DNA of 64,000 nt, taken from assembly GCF_004682015.1 (NCBI RefSeq), contig NZ_SMLM01000001.1:1302001-1366000 (forward strand), given 5' to 3'. This document shows, piece by piece, positions 26,651 through 36,270 of this stretch. How positions within the stretch are numbered: position 1 is the first letter of the stretch; each line of letters opens with the position of its first letter. The notes beneath the pieces were generated by a model, which searched no databases, was not told the origin of the DNA, and saw only the letters and a list, made by a program, of their open reading frames with translations. The stretch comes from Ramlibacter henchirensis (GTDB taxonomy: Bacteria > Pseudomonadota > Gammaproteobacteria > Burkholderiales > Burkholderiaceae_C). The position numbers and the translations under genes were made by a program.

Positions 26651-27544
26651 TCAGAGCTTCCCGATGTGGTCGGCGATGCGGCGGCGGAAGGCTTCGTCCG
26701 GCATGGGGCCGGAGGCTGCCGCCATGTTCTCCCGCACGTGCGCCACGCTGCTGGTCGCGGGGATCGCGCAGGTCACGGCCGGGTGCGTGACGATGTGCTT
26801 GAGGATCAGCTGCGCCCAGCTGGTGCAGCCGATCTCCGAAGCCCAGGGCGGCAATGTGTGCCGCTGCAGCTTGCGCGTCAGGGCGCCTTCCTGGAACGGG
26901 CGGTTGGCCAGCACCGCGATGCCGCGTTCGCGCGCGAGCGGCAGCAGCCGCTGTTCGGCCTCGCGGTCCACCGGGTTGTAGGTGAGCTGGATGAAGTCGA
27001 GCCGATGCGCGCGCATGACCTGCTCGAAGTCTCGGTGCCGCCGGCCTTCTGACGTGGTGATGCCCACGTAGCGCACGCGACCCGCTTTCTTCATCTCCTG
27101 CAGAAGCGGCAACTGCTCTTCCCAGTCCAGCAGGTTGTGCACCTGCAGCAGGTCGAAACGCGGGACCTGCCACAGCTTGCGCGAAGCCTCGATCTGCGCC
27201 GCGCCGTCGGACGAGGTCCAGACCTTCTCCGCCGAGAACAGCGACCTGGGCATGCCCAGCTTCTGCAGCCCTTCGCCGATCACAGGCTGCGAAGACCCGT
27301 ACATCGGCGAGCTGTCGATCAGGCGGCCTCCCGCGGCGAAGAACGCGCGCATCACCTCCGCGCACTGCTGACGTCCCTGCGGGTCGCGGCCGACGTTGAA
27401 CGTGATCCATGTACCGAGGCCGACGACCGGGATCTGTTCGCCGGAGGAGGGGATGGGCTTGGTGAGCGGAGTGGCCGGTGAGTTCGCGGTCGCGGCGCCC
27501 GTCGTGGCAAGCCCCAGCAGTTGGAGAACGGTGCGACGGTGCAT
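26651..27544 (-). CDS. Aldo/keto reductase with a twin-arginine-like leader
   Basis: A 297-residue AKR-fold oxidoreductase. It starts MHRRTVLQLLGLATTGAATA, a plausible Tat signal (Arg3-Arg4), so the enzyme may act in the periplasm. Catalytic tetrad candidates: Asp in LIDSSPMYGS with its Tyr, Lys in SAEKVWTSS and His in DLLQVHNLLD. NADPH would be the expected cofactor, so export would be unusual unless the protein is folded with cofactor first, as Tat allows. Substrate unknown. Confidence 0.85.
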   Translation of the reverse strand: MHRRTVLQLLGLATTGAATANSPATPLTKPIPSSGEQIPVVGLGTWITFNVGRDPQGRQQCAEVMRAFFAAGGRLIDSSPMYGSSQPVIGEGLQKLGMPRSLFSAEKVWTSSDGAAQIEASRKLWQVPRFDLLQVHNLLDWEEQLPLLQEMKKAGRVRYVGITTSEGRRHRDFEQVMRAHRLDFIQLTYNPVDREAEQRLLPLARERGIAVLANRPFQEGALTRKLQRHTLPPWASEIGCTSWAQLILKHIVTHPAVTCAIPATSSVAHVRENMAAASGPMPDEAFRRRIADHIGKL

Positions 27545-27567
27545 CGCATCAGCGTAGCAGCGAACCC

Positions 27568-27654
27568 CGTCATTCCCGCGCAGGCGGGAATCCAGGGCTT
27601 CCTGGGCAGCGCGCTTGCGCGCGCATCTGGATCCCCGCCTGCGCGGGGATGACG
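27568..27654. repeat. Dispersed inverted repeat of the GTCATTCCCGC type (family C)
   Basis: CGTCATTCCCGCGCAGGCGG at the left and an inverted match (CCCGCCTGCGCGGGGATGACG) at the right, about 87 bp in all. Inverted repeats with these ends are widespread between genes in beta- and gammaproteobacteria. It separates two minus-strand genes. Confidence 0.85.
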
Positions 27655-27664
27655 GCTTTGTGGT

Positions 27665-28576
27665 TCAGGCGTGTGGCACCACCTTCGGTGCCGTCTTCCT
27701 GATCAGTTCCAGCGCCGCCTCCTGCACCGGCGTCACCGGCCGCTGCGCGCTGGTCGCTAGGCACAGCCGGATCCGCAGCGGGGGGTGCCCGATGGGCTGC
27801 GCGGTGAACGCCGAAGGCCTGGGTGAATGGAGCAGCGCGTTGCGCGAGAGGATGGCGCAGCCGGCCCCGTCACGCACCAGGTCCAGGATCGCGGGCACGC
27901 CGTCGATCTCCAGCGCGACGTCGGGCTTGCAGCCGATCGCGGCCATCGCCGATTCGACGTGCATGCGGATCGCATTCGGCCGCGTCGGGATCACCAGCGG
28001 CAACCGCGCAACCTCCTGCAGCTCGATCGGCCCCGGCGGCGGGTCTTCGTGCAGACCCGGCGGGCGGGCACGCACCAGCAGCAACTCCTCCTCCAGCAGC
28101 GGTGAGGCATCGAGCTCGCGCGAGGGCTGCGCGTTGTAGAGCAGGGCGACATCCAGTCGCCCGCTCGCCAGCCCCGCTTCAAGGCTGCCCGACAGGCCTT
28201 CGCTGATCGACAGGCGCGCATCGGGCATGGCCTGGCGGAATGCGCGGGTCAGTGGCACGGTCAGCACGCGCGCGACGCTGCTCGGCAGCCCGACCGCAAC
28301 GCGGCCCGAGAGCCCGCCGCGCAATCGGCCGAGGTCGTCCCGCGCTCGCTGCACTTGGTGCAGGATGCCGCGGCCGTGTTCCAGCAGCGTCTTGCCGGCT
28401 TCGGTGGGGACGGCTCCGCGGCCGTTGCGCACCAGCAGCGCCTGGCGCAGCTCGACTTCGAGCAGTCGCACCTGGCGGCTGAGCGCCGGCTGGGCAACGT
28501 CCAGCTCGATTGCGGCGCGCGTGAAACTGCCGAGCTCGGCGACGCGAACGAAATACTCCAGCTGCCGCAGATCCAT
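27665..28576 (-). CDS. LysR-family regulator, likely of the protocatechuate 4,5-cleavage operon
   Basis: A 303-residue LysR protein: HTH at about residues 1-60 (MDLRQLEYFVRVAELGSFTR) and an effector domain from about 90. It is divergent from the ModA-like/lig operon with 124 bp between start codons, the standard arrangement for a LysR activator. The likely inducer is a pathway intermediate; this is inferred from position. A perfect inverted repeat lies 20 bp upstream of its start. Confidence 0.92.
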   Translation of the reverse strand: MDLRQLEYFVRVAELGSFTRAAIELDVAQPALSRQVRLLEVELRQALLVRNGRGAVPTEAGKTLLEHGRGILHQVQRARDDLGRLRGGLSGRVAVGLPSSVARVLTVPLTRAFRQAMPDARLSISEGLSGSLEAGLASGRLDVALLYNAQPSRELDASPLLEEELLLVRARPPGLHEDPPPGPIELQEVARLPLVIPTRPNAIRMHVESAMAAIGCKPDVALEIDGVPAILDLVRDGAGCAILSRNALLHSPRPSAFTAQPIGHPPLRIRLCLATSAQRPVTPVQEAALELIRKTAPKVVPHA

Positions 28577-28596
28577 GCCGAAAGTGTAGTTGCGCT

Positions 28597-28623
28597 GCTA
28601 GAGGTATACGCGCTTGTTCTAGC
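28597..28623. promoter_or_regulatory. Candidate LysR operator for the lig operon
   Basis: Perfect 6-bp arms GCTAGA (28597-28602) and TCTAGC (28618-28623) around a 15-nt spacer in the divergent intergenic region. The spacing is suitable for a LysR recognition site. Confidence 0.45.
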
Positions 28624-28700
28624 TGATAGGCCTCCCGCCTGCTTCCCCGCGCGCACGGGCCTTTGCAGAATGGCCTTCTTATGCCGACCGGAGCTGCCTC

Positions 28701-29390
28701 ATGAGTGCCCCGCTGTGCGGGATTTCGTCCATGGCCACGCGCCAGGTGCTCGCGGAACTCGCGTCCGCCTGGGAACGGCGCGGAGGAGCCCCGTTGGCCG
28801 TCGAATCCGTCGGCGGTGTCGATGCCGCCAGGCGAGTCGCGGCGGGCGAGCCGTTCGACGTCATGTTCCTGGCCTCCGATGCGATCGAAAAGCTGCTGGC
28901 ATCGGGCCACGCGGTTGCCGGAAGCCGCGTGGACCTGGTGCGCTCCGGCGTCGCGATCGCTGTTCGAAAGGGAGCGGCGCATCCGGACATCGGCAACGAA
29001 GACGCGCTGAAGCAAGCCGTGCTGGCCGCGCCCACCATCGGCTATTCCACCGGCCCGAGCGGCACCGCGCTGATGAAGCTGTTCGAGCGCTGGGGCATCG
29101 CCGACCAGGTGAAGCAGCGCACCGTGCAGGCGCCGCCGGGCGTGCCGGTCGGCTCGCTAGTGGCCAAGGGCGAAGTGGCGCTCGGCTTCCAGCAATTCAG
29201 CGAGCTGATGCACCTGGAAGGCATCGACGTGCTGGGGCCGCTGCCCGGCCCGGTCCAGATCAACACCATCTTTTCCGGCGCCGTGTGCGCCACTGCGGCG
29301 AACCCGCAGGCCGTGCGCGAGCTGCTCGCCTTCATGGCTTCCCCGGAGACCGCCGAACTGAAGCGGCGCTGCGGCATGGACCCCGCCTGA
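28701..29390 (+). CDS. ModA-like substrate-binding domain protein without a signal peptide
   Basis: A 229-residue protein with the type II periplasmic-binding fold of ModA-like molybdate/tungstate proteins (GEPFDVMFLASDAIEKLL; TIGYSTGPSGTALMKLF; LAFMASPETAELKRRCGM). The N-terminus begins directly with the fold, and no upstream in-frame start adds a signal, so it should be cytosolic. It heads the lig operon, 30 bp before ligJ. A role in metal oxyanion binding is unlikely in that context; it could be a sensor or an enzyme that has taken over the binding fold. Function not established. Confidence 0.78.
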   Translation: MSAPLCGISSMATRQVLAELASAWERRGGAPLAVESVGGVDAARRVAAGEPFDVMFLASDAIEKLLASGHAVAGSRVDLVRSGVAIAVRKGAAHPDIGNEDALKQAVLAAPTIGYSTGPSGTALMKLFERWGIADQVKQRTVQAPPGVPVGSLVAKGEVALGFQQFSELMHLEGIDVLGPLPGPVQINTIFSGAVCATAANPQAVRELLAFMASPETAELKRRCGMDPA

Positions 29391-29420
29391 GCCCTTCCCC
29401 AGAACCAGGAGACTCCTGCA

Positions 29421-30449
29421 ATGATCATCGACTGCCACGGTCACTACACCACGGCCCCCAAGGCGCTGGAGGAATGGCGCAACAAGCAGATCGCCGGCAT
29501 CAAGGACCCGTCCGCGATGCCCAAGGTCTCGCAGCTGAAGATCTCCGACGACGAGATCCGCGAGACGATCACCGGCAACCAGTTGCGGCTGATGAAGGAG
29601 CGCGGCAACGACCTGACGCTGTTCTCGCCGCGCGCCAGCTTCATGGCCCACCACATCGGCGACTTCCAGGTCTCCAGCACGTGGGCCGGGATCTGCAACG
29701 AGCTGTGCTTCCGCGTGAGCAAGCTGTTCCCCGACAACTTCGTGCCCGTGGCCATGCTGCCGCAGTCGCCGGGCGTGGACCCCAAGACCTGCATCCCCGA
29801 GCTGGTCAAGTGCGTCGAGGAATACGGCTGCGTCGGCATCAACCTCAACCCTGATCCCTCCGGCGGCCACTGGAAGGAGCCGCCGCTGACGGACAAGTGG
29901 TGGTACCCGATCTACGAGAAGATGGTCGAGTACGACATCCCGGCGATGATCCACGTCAGCACGAGCTGCAACGCGTGCTTCCACACCACTGGCGCGCACT
30001 ACCTCAACGCCGACACGACCGCGTTCATGCAGTGCGTGCAGGGCGACCTCTTCAAGGACTTCCCCAAGCTGCGCTTCATCATCCCGCACGGCGGCGGCGC
30101 GGTGCCTTACCACTGGGGACGCTTCCGCGGGCTGGCGCAGGAAATGAAGAAGCCGCTGCTCGACACGCACGTGATGAACAACATCTTCTTCGACACCTGC
30201 GTGTACCACCAGCCGGGCATCGATCTGCTCAACACCGTGATCCCGGTCAGGAACGTGCTCTTTGCAAGCGAGATGATCGGGGCGGTGCGCGGGATCGATC
30301 CGACGACCGGGAACTACTACGACGACACCAAGCGCTACATCGATGCGTGCGAGCGGTTGTCGCCGCAAGACCGGCAGGCGATCTTCGAAGGCAATTCGCG
30401 GCGGGTGTTCCCGCGGCTGGACAAGCTGCTGAAGGCTCGCGGGGCCTGA
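29421..30449 (+). CDS. ligJ: 4-oxalomesaconate hydratase
   Basis: A 342-residue amidohydrolase-superfamily enzyme that hydrates 4-oxalomesaconate to 4-carboxy-4-hydroxy-2-oxoadipate in the protocatechuate 4,5-cleavage pathway (LigJ, PmdE in Comamonas). The metal motif DCHGHYTT is at the N-terminus, with MIHVSTSC and IPHGGGAVPYHWGR as further ligand and substrate regions. The gene order ligJ-ligK-ligI-ligA-ligB-ligC equals pmdEFDABC of Comamonas. The ATG follows AGGAGAC. Confidence 0.93.
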   Translation: MIIDCHGHYTTAPKALEEWRNKQIAGIKDPSAMPKVSQLKISDDEIRETITGNQLRLMKERGNDLTLFSPRASFMAHHIGDFQVSSTWAGICNELCFRVSKLFPDNFVPVAMLPQSPGVDPKTCIPELVKCVEEYGCVGINLNPDPSGGHWKEPPLTDKWWYPIYEKMVEYDIPAMIHVSTSCNACFHTTGAHYLNADTTAFMQCVQGDLFKDFPKLRFIIPHGGGAVPYHWGRFRGLAQEMKKPLLDTHVMNNIFFDTCVYHQPGIDLLNTVIPVRNVLFASEMIGAVRGIDPTTGNYYDDTKRYIDACERLSPQDRQAIFEGNSRRVFPRLDKLLKARGA

Positions 30450-30476
30450 CGTCGCACCAGGACAGGAGAACTGAAC

Positions 30477-31160
30477 ATGTACGAACTCGGCGTCGTCTAC
30501 CGCAACATCCAACGGTCCGATCGCGAGACCACCGACAAGCTCGCGCAATACGGCTCGGCCACCGTGCACGAGGCCATGGGCCGCGTCGGCCTGATGTCCA
30601 CCTACATGCGCCCGATCTATGCCGGCGCGCAGGTGTCGGGCACCGCCGTCACCGTGCTGCTGCACCCGGGCGACAACTGGATGATGCATGTGGTGGCGGA
30701 GCAGATCCAACAGGGCGACATCGTCGTGGCCGCGATCACCGCGCCGTGCACCGACGGCTATTTCGGCGACCTGCTGGCCACCTCGTTCAAGGCGCGCGGC
30801 GCGCGAGCGCTGGTGATCGACGCGGGAGTGCGCGACGTGAAGACGCTCACCGAGATGCAGCTCCCCGTCTGGAGCAAGGCCGTGAGTTCCAAGGGCACGA
30901 TCAAGGCCACCATCGGCTCGGTGAACATCCCCGTGGTGTGCGCCGGGATGATCGTGAACCCGGGCGACGTGGTCGTGGCTGACGACGACGGCGTCGTGGT
31001 CGTGCCGCGCCAGATGGCCGCCAAGACGCTGGAAGCGGCAGCGGCCCGCGAAGCCAACGAAGGCGAGAAGCGCGCCAAGCTCGCCTCCGGCGTGCTCGGC
31101 CTGGACATGTACAAGATGCGCGAGCCGCTGGCCAGGGCCGGGCTGCGCTACATCGACTGA
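30477..31160 (+). CDS. ligK: 4-carboxy-4-hydroxy-2-oxoadipate aldolase/oxaloacetate decarboxylase
   Basis: A 227-residue RraA-fold class II aldolase that splits 4-carboxy-4-hydroxy-2-oxoadipate into pyruvate and oxaloacetate, the last step of the pathway (LigK/PmdF). The active-site motif [12 protein letters not shown] carries the Arg-Asp pair, and [13 protein letters not shown] precedes it. The ATG follows AGGAGAA; 27 bp from ligJ and 7 bp from ligI. Confidence 0.94.
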   Translation: MYELGVVYRNIQRSDRETTDKLAQYGSATVHEAMGRVGLMSTYMRPIYAGAQVSGTAVTVLLHPGDNWMMHVVAEQIQQGDIVVAAITAPCTDGYFGDLLATSFKARGARALVIDAGVRDVKTLTEMQLPVWSKAVSSKGTIKATIGSVNIPVVCAGMIVNPGDVVVADDDGVVVVPRQMAAKTLEAAAAREANEGEKRAKLASGVLGLDMYKMREPLARAGLRYID

Positions 31161-31167
31161 GGACGCG

Positions 31168-32109
31168 ATGAGCAAACCCACCACCGGGGACTTCACGAAA
31201 ACGCCCGGCTGGCTCGACTGGTACACGGGCCCGAGCAAGCCGCGCTTCCAGGTGCCGCCCGGCAGCGTCGATGCGCACTGCCATGTCTTCGGTCCCGGCG
31301 CCGAGTTCCCCTACGCTCCCGAGCGCAAGTACACGCCCTGCGACGCCAGCTGGCAGCAGCTGTTCCAGCTCCGCGACCACCTGGGTTTCGACAGGAACGT
31401 GATCGTGCAGGCCACCTGCCACGGCGCGGACAACCGCGCGCTGGTCAATGCGCTCAAGCGCTCCGACGGCAAGGCGCGCGGCGTGGCCACGGTGCGGCGA
31501 AGCGTCACCGACCGGGAGCTGCAGGAGATGAACGCCGCCGGCGTGCGCGGCGTACGCTTCAACTTCGTCAAGCGGCTGGTGGACTTCACGCCCAAGGACG
31601 AGTTGATGGAGATCGCCGGCCGCATCGCGCCGCTGGGCTGGCACGTCGTCATCTATTTCGAGGCGGTCGACCTGCCCGAGCTGTGGGACTTCTTCACCGC
31701 GTTGCCGACCACCGTCGTCGTGGACCACATGGGGCGGCCGGATGTCTCCAAGCCGATCGACGGCCCGGAGTTCGGCCTTTTCCTGAAATTCATGCGCGAG
31801 CATCCGAACGTCTGGAGCAAAGTGAGCTGCCCCGAGCGCCTGTCCGTGAGCGGCCCGCGCGCGCTGGACGGTGAGCGCAACGCCTACCGCGACGTGGTGC
31901 CGTTCGCGCGCAAGGTGGTCGAGACCTTCCCCGACCGCGTGCTCTGGGGAACCGACTGGCCGCATCCCAACCTGAAGGACCACATGCCCGACGACGGCCT
32001 GCTGGTCGACTTCATCCCGCACATCGCCACCACGCCCGAGCTGCAGAGGAAGCTGCTGGTGGACAACCCCACGCGCCTTTATTGGCCGGAACTCAAGCAA
32101 GGAGGCTGA
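31168..32109 (+). CDS. ligI: 2-pyrone-4,6-dicarboxylate lactonase
   Basis: A 313-residue amidohydrolase-family enzyme that hydrolyses 2-pyrone-4,6-dicarboxylate to 4-oxalomesaconate (LigI/PmdD). It has VDAHCHVFGPGAEFPYAPER, the VVDHMGRPD and GTDWPHPN motifs that hold substrate and catalytic Asp. Co-transcribed with ligK and with ligA, whose ribosome site GGAGG overlaps the ligI 3' end. Confidence 0.94.
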   Translation: MSKPTTGDFTKTPGWLDWYTGPSKPRFQVPPGSVDAHCHVFGPGAEFPYAPERKYTPCDASWQQLFQLRDHLGFDRNVIVQATCHGADNRALVNALKRSDGKARGVATVRRSVTDRELQEMNAAGVRGVRFNFVKRLVDFTPKDELMEIAGRIAPLGWHVVIYFEAVDLPELWDFFTALPTTVVVDHMGRPDVSKPIDGPEFGLFLKFMREHPNVWSKVSCPERLSVSGPRALDGERNAYRDVVPFARKVVETFPDRVLWGTDWPHPNLKDHMPDDGLLVDFIPHIATTPELQRKLLVDNPTRLYWPELKQGG

Positions 32110-32111
32110 TC

Positions 32112-32501
32112 ATGCCCCTCGACAAACCCTACCAGGGCGTGCCCGGCACGACCATCTTCGACGCCGACCAGAGCCGCAAGGGCTACTGGCTCAACCAGTT
32201 CTGCATGTCGCTGATGAAGGCGCCGAACCGCGAACGCTTCAAGGCCGACGAGCGCGCCTACCTCGACGAATGGCCGATGACGGAGGAGCAGAAGCAGGCC
32301 GTGCTGGCGCGCGACCTGAACCGCTGCATCGAGCTGGGCGGCAACATCTACTTCCTCGCCAAGATCGGCGCGACCGACGGAAAGAGCTTCCAGCAGATGG
32401 CCGGCTCGATGACGGGCATGAGCGAGGAGGAATACCGCAACATGATGATCGGCGGCGGCCGTCCCTCGACGTGGACACCGCCGGCGAAGGAGAAGAAATA
32501 G
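32112..32501 (+). CDS. ligA: Protocatechuate 4,5-dioxygenase alpha subunit
   Basis: A 129-residue small helical subunit (LigA/PmdA) that caps the active site of the extradiol dioxygenase. The ATG at 32112 follows GGAGGCTGATC; an in-frame ATG at 32082 lies inside ligI and is rejected. Typical motifs: GTTIFDADQSRKGYWLNQFC and GGNIYFLAKIGATDGKSFQQ. It ends directly at the ligB start, so subunits are made in step. Confidence 0.95.
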   Translation: MPLDKPYQGVPGTTIFDADQSRKGYWLNQFCMSLMKAPNRERFKADERAYLDEWPMTEEQKQAVLARDLNRCIELGGNIYFLAKIGATDGKSFQQMAGSMTGMSEEEYRNMMIGGGRPSTWTPPAKEKK

Positions 32502-33353
<852 letters not shown>

Positions 33354-33354
33354 G

Positions 33355-34320
33355 ATGTCGAAGTCGAACGACAAGACCCTGCGCGTCGCGCTGGCCGGCG
33401 CCGGCGCCTTCGGCCAGAAGCACCTGGACGGGCTCAAGCTGATCGACGGCGTGCAGGTCACGTCCGTGATCGGCCGCGAGCTGGACAAGACGCAGGAGGT
33501 CGCGGCCAAGTACGGCATCGGCCATGCGACGACGAAGCTGGAAGAGACCCTGGCCCGCGACGACGTCGATGCGGTCATCCTGTGCACGCCCACCCAGATG
33601 CACGCCGCCCAGGCGATCGCCTGCCTGAACGCGGGCAAGCACGTGCAGGTGGAGATCCCGCTGTGCGACAAGCTGGCGGACGGCAAGGCGGTGGTGGAGA
33701 CGCAGAAGAAGACCGGCCTGGTCGCGATGTGCGGCCACACCCGCCGCTTCAATCCCAGCCACCAGTACGTCAACAAGAAGATCAGGGCGCGCGAGTTCAA
33801 CGTCCTGCAGATGGACGTGCAGACCTACTTCTTCCGGCGCACGAACATGAATGCGCTCGGCCAGCCGCGCAGCTGGACCGACCACCTGCTCTGGCACCAC
33901 GCCGCCCACACCGTGGACCTGTTCCAGTACCAGACCGGCAGCCGCGTGGTGAAGGCCAACGCGGTCCAGGGGCCGATCCACCCGAACCTGGGCATCGCCA
34001 TGGACATGAGCATCCAGCTCAAGGCGGAGAACGGCTCCGTCTGCACGCTCTCGCTCTCGTTCAACAACGACGGTCCGCTCGGGACGTTCTTCCGCTACAT
34101 CGGCGACACCGCGACCTACATCGCGCGCTACGACGACCTGTACAACGGCAAGGAAGAGAAGATCGACGTCAGCAAGGTCGACGTGTCGATGAACGGCATC
34201 GAGCTGCAGGACCGGGAGTTCATCGCGGCCATCCGCGAAGGGCGCGAGCCGAATGCGAGCGTGAGGCAGGTGCTGCCCTGCTACGAAGTGCTGGACCAGC
34301 TGGAGAAGCAGCTCACCTGA
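33355..34320 (+). CDS. ligC: 4-carboxy-2-hydroxymuconate-6-semialdehyde dehydrogenase
   Basis: A 321-residue Gfo/Idh/MocA-family NADP-dependent oxidoreductase (LigC/PmdC) that oxidises the cyclised ring-cleavage product to 2-pyrone-4,6-dicarboxylate. N-terminal Rossmann motif VALAGAGAFGQKHLDG, a VEIPLCDKLADG segment in place of the EKP motif, and a substrate domain from about 125. The ATG is 1 bp after the ligB stop. Confidence 0.94.
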   Translation: MSKSNDKTLRVALAGAGAFGQKHLDGLKLIDGVQVTSVIGRELDKTQEVAAKYGIGHATTKLEETLARDDVDAVILCTPTQMHAAQAIACLNAGKHVQVEIPLCDKLADGKAVVETQKKTGLVAMCGHTRRFNPSHQYVNKKIRAREFNVLQMDVQTYFFRRTNMNALGQPRSWTDHLLWHHAAHTVDLFQYQTGSRVVKANAVQGPIHPNLGIAMDMSIQLKAENGSVCTLSLSFNNDGPLGTFFRYIGDTATYIARYDDLYNGKEEKIDVSKVDVSMNGIELQDREFIAAIREGREPNASVRQVLPCYEVLDQLEKQLT

Positions 34321-34343
34321 TTCCGCTTCGAAGGACGCCGCAC

Positions 34344-35354
34344 ATGCCCCAACGCTCCATCGGCCCCTTCCAGGTCTTCCCGATCGGCCTGGGCTGCATG
34401 AACTTCAGCCATGCGTACGGCACGCCGCCGCCGCCGGAACAGGGCGAACGCGTGCTGCTCGCGGCACTGGATCAGGGCGTCACGCTGTTCGACACCGCGG
34501 CGCTGTACGGCTTCGGCGGCAACGAGACGATCGTCGGACGCGTGCTCAAGCCGCATCGCAGCCGAATCACGCTGGCGAGCAAGGGCGGCATGGCCGGCGT
34601 CCAGGGCGACGACGGCGTGATGCGGCGCGTCATCGACGGCCGCCCCGAGGCCATCCGCCGCAACTGCGAGGACAGCCTGCGCCGCCTGCAGACGGAGGTG
34701 ATCGACCTCTACTACCTGCACCGCTGGGACAAGAAGGTGCCGGTGGAGGAGAGCGTCGGCGCCATGGGCCGGCTGGTGGAGCAGGGCAAGGTGCGGGCGC
34801 TCGGTCTGTCCGAGGTGTCCGCCGCCACGATCCGCAAGGCGCACGCGGTGCACCCGATCGCGGCCGTGCAGACCGAGTACTCGCTGTGGACGCGCAATCC
34901 GGAAATCGCGGTGCTCGACGCCTGCCGCGAACTGGGCATCGCCTTCGTTGCGTTCAGCCCCGTGGCGCGCGCCTTCCTCTGCGACGCTCTGCATGACGTG
35001 ACGACGCTCGAGGCCAAGGACATCCGCCGCACGATGCCGCGCTTCGAGCCGGCGCACTACGCGCGCAACCTGCAGCTGCTGCCCGGCTACAAGGCGCTCG
35101 CGCGCGAAGCCGGCTGCACCCCGGCCCAGCTCGCGCTGGCCTGGCTGCTGCACAAGCGGGAGTACATCGTTCCCATCCCAGGAACCACCAACGTGGACCA
35201 CCTGCGGGAGAACCTCGGCGCCGTGAACGTGAAGCTGCAGCCTGCGCTGATCGAGCGGCTGGATGCGCACATCAACCAGCGGACGGTGAGCGGGCATCGC
35301 TACAGCGCACAGTCACGAAGCGAGGTGGACACCGAGGACTACCCCGAGGCCTGA
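34344..35354 (+). CDS. Aldo/keto reductase
   Basis: A 336-residue cytosolic AKR of the AKR13/YajO-like type: GLGCMNFSHAYGTPPPPEQG, Asp-Tyr-Lys-His tetrad in LFDTAALYG, LASKGG and DLYYLHRWD, and the NADPH site in VPIPGTTNVDHLRENLGA. The ATG at 34344 is 23 bp after ligC, so it is likely the last gene of the operon. It may reduce an aromatic aldehyde or a keto intermediate feeding the pathway; the pathway itself does not need it. Confidence 0.88.
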   Translation: MPQRSIGPFQVFPIGLGCMNFSHAYGTPPPPEQGERVLLAALDQGVTLFDTAALYGFGGNETIVGRVLKPHRSRITLASKGGMAGVQGDDGVMRRVIDGRPEAIRRNCEDSLRRLQTEVIDLYYLHRWDKKVPVEESVGAMGRLVEQGKVRALGLSEVSAATIRKAHAVHPIAAVQTEYSLWTRNPEIAVLDACRELGIAFVAFSPVARAFLCDALHDVTTLEAKDIRRTMPRFEPAHYARNLQLLPGYKALAREAGCTPAQLALAWLLHKREYIVPIPGTTNVDHLRENLGAVNVKLQPALIERLDAHINQRTVSGHRYSAQSRSEVDTEDYPEA

Positions 35355-35360
35355 CGCTTT

Positions 35361-35464
35361 TCTCCCTCTCCCTCTGGGAGAGGGCTGGGGTGAGGGCACG
35401 CGCGGTGCCAATCAAGCCCCGCGACCGCCCCGCGCCCCAACCTCTCCCGGCGGGGAGAGGGAGC
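35361..35464. repeat. Palindromic intergenic repeat, family A copy 3
   Basis: CTCCCTCTCCCTCTGGGAGA at the left, GGGGTGAGGGCACGCGC inside, and an inverted right end (CGCGCCCCAACCTCTCCCGG then GGGGAGAGGGAG). It separates the convergent aldo/keto reductase and YqhA-like genes and could stop transcription from both sides. Confidence 0.8.
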
Positions 35465-35468
35465 AATC

Positions 35469-36086
35469 TCAGTGCCTGGCGTGCCCGGCCGCCGGCAGGC
35501 CCGCCATGATCCGGTCCGTGTACGCGATGGCCATGGCCGACAGCAGGAAAGCGATGTGGATCGCCGTCTGCGCGATCAACACCCGGTCGGTGTAGTTGTC
35601 GGCGTTGATGAACGTCTTGAGCAGGTGGATCGAGCTGATGCCGATGATGGCGGTGGCCAGCTTGACCTTGAGCACCGAGGCGTTGACGTGGCTCAGCCAT
35701 TCCGGCTGGTCCGGGTGGCCTTCCAGGTTCATGCGGCTGACGAAGGTTTCGTAGCCGCCCACGATCACCATGATCAGCAGGTTGGAGATCATCACCACGT
35801 CGATGAGCGCCAGCACCACCAGCATGATCACCGTCTCGTTCAGCGACTCGATCGGCGCCGTCGCCTTGTAGCCGATGCTGGTGATGAGCTGCTGCAGCGC
35901 GTACTGGCTGCCGAAGGCGGCTTCCAGCAGGTGCACCAGCTCCACCCAGAAGTGGAACACGTACACCGCCTGGGCCGCGATCAGCCCCAGGTACAGGGGC
36001 AGCTGCAGCCAGCGGCTGGCGAAGATCAGGTTGGGCAAGGGACGCAGCGGGGAGCTGCGGCTGCGGAGGGGATTGGGTTCGGCCAT
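35469..36086 (-). CDS. yqhA: YqhA/UPF0114 family inner-membrane protein
   Basis: A 205-residue membrane protein with about four hydrophobic segments, of the UPF0114/YqhA (TIGR00645) family: IDVVMISNLLIMVIVGGYET and HLLKTFINADN are characteristic. The ATG at 36086 is chosen; the open frame continues upstream but gives no family similarity. Function unknown. Divergent from acs across 184 bp that shows no clear operator. Confidence 0.88.
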   Translation of the reverse strand: MAEPNPLRSRSSPLRPLPNLIFASRWLQLPLYLGLIAAQAVYVFHFWVELVHLLEAAFGSQYALQQLITSIGYKATAPIESLNETVIMLVVLALIDVVMISNLLIMVIVGGYETFVSRMNLEGHPDQPEWLSHVNASVLKVKLATAIIGISSIHLLKTFINADNYTDRVLIAQTAIHIAFLLSAMAIAYTDRIMAGLPAAGHARH

Positions 36087-36270
36087 GAAGGGGTGGGAAA
36101 AGTCCGGCGCGATTGTAGATTTGCCTCGCGGCAGGCCCCGCCGGATCGCGGGAATTTTGTAAGCTGGGGGCCAGTCAGACGAATGTAAGTGGTCCCATTG
36201 AAAGTACGCGGCCATTCCCGTCGCCACCGCGCCGCCGTGCGCCGCGTTCCAACCTAGCCGGAGACAAAGC

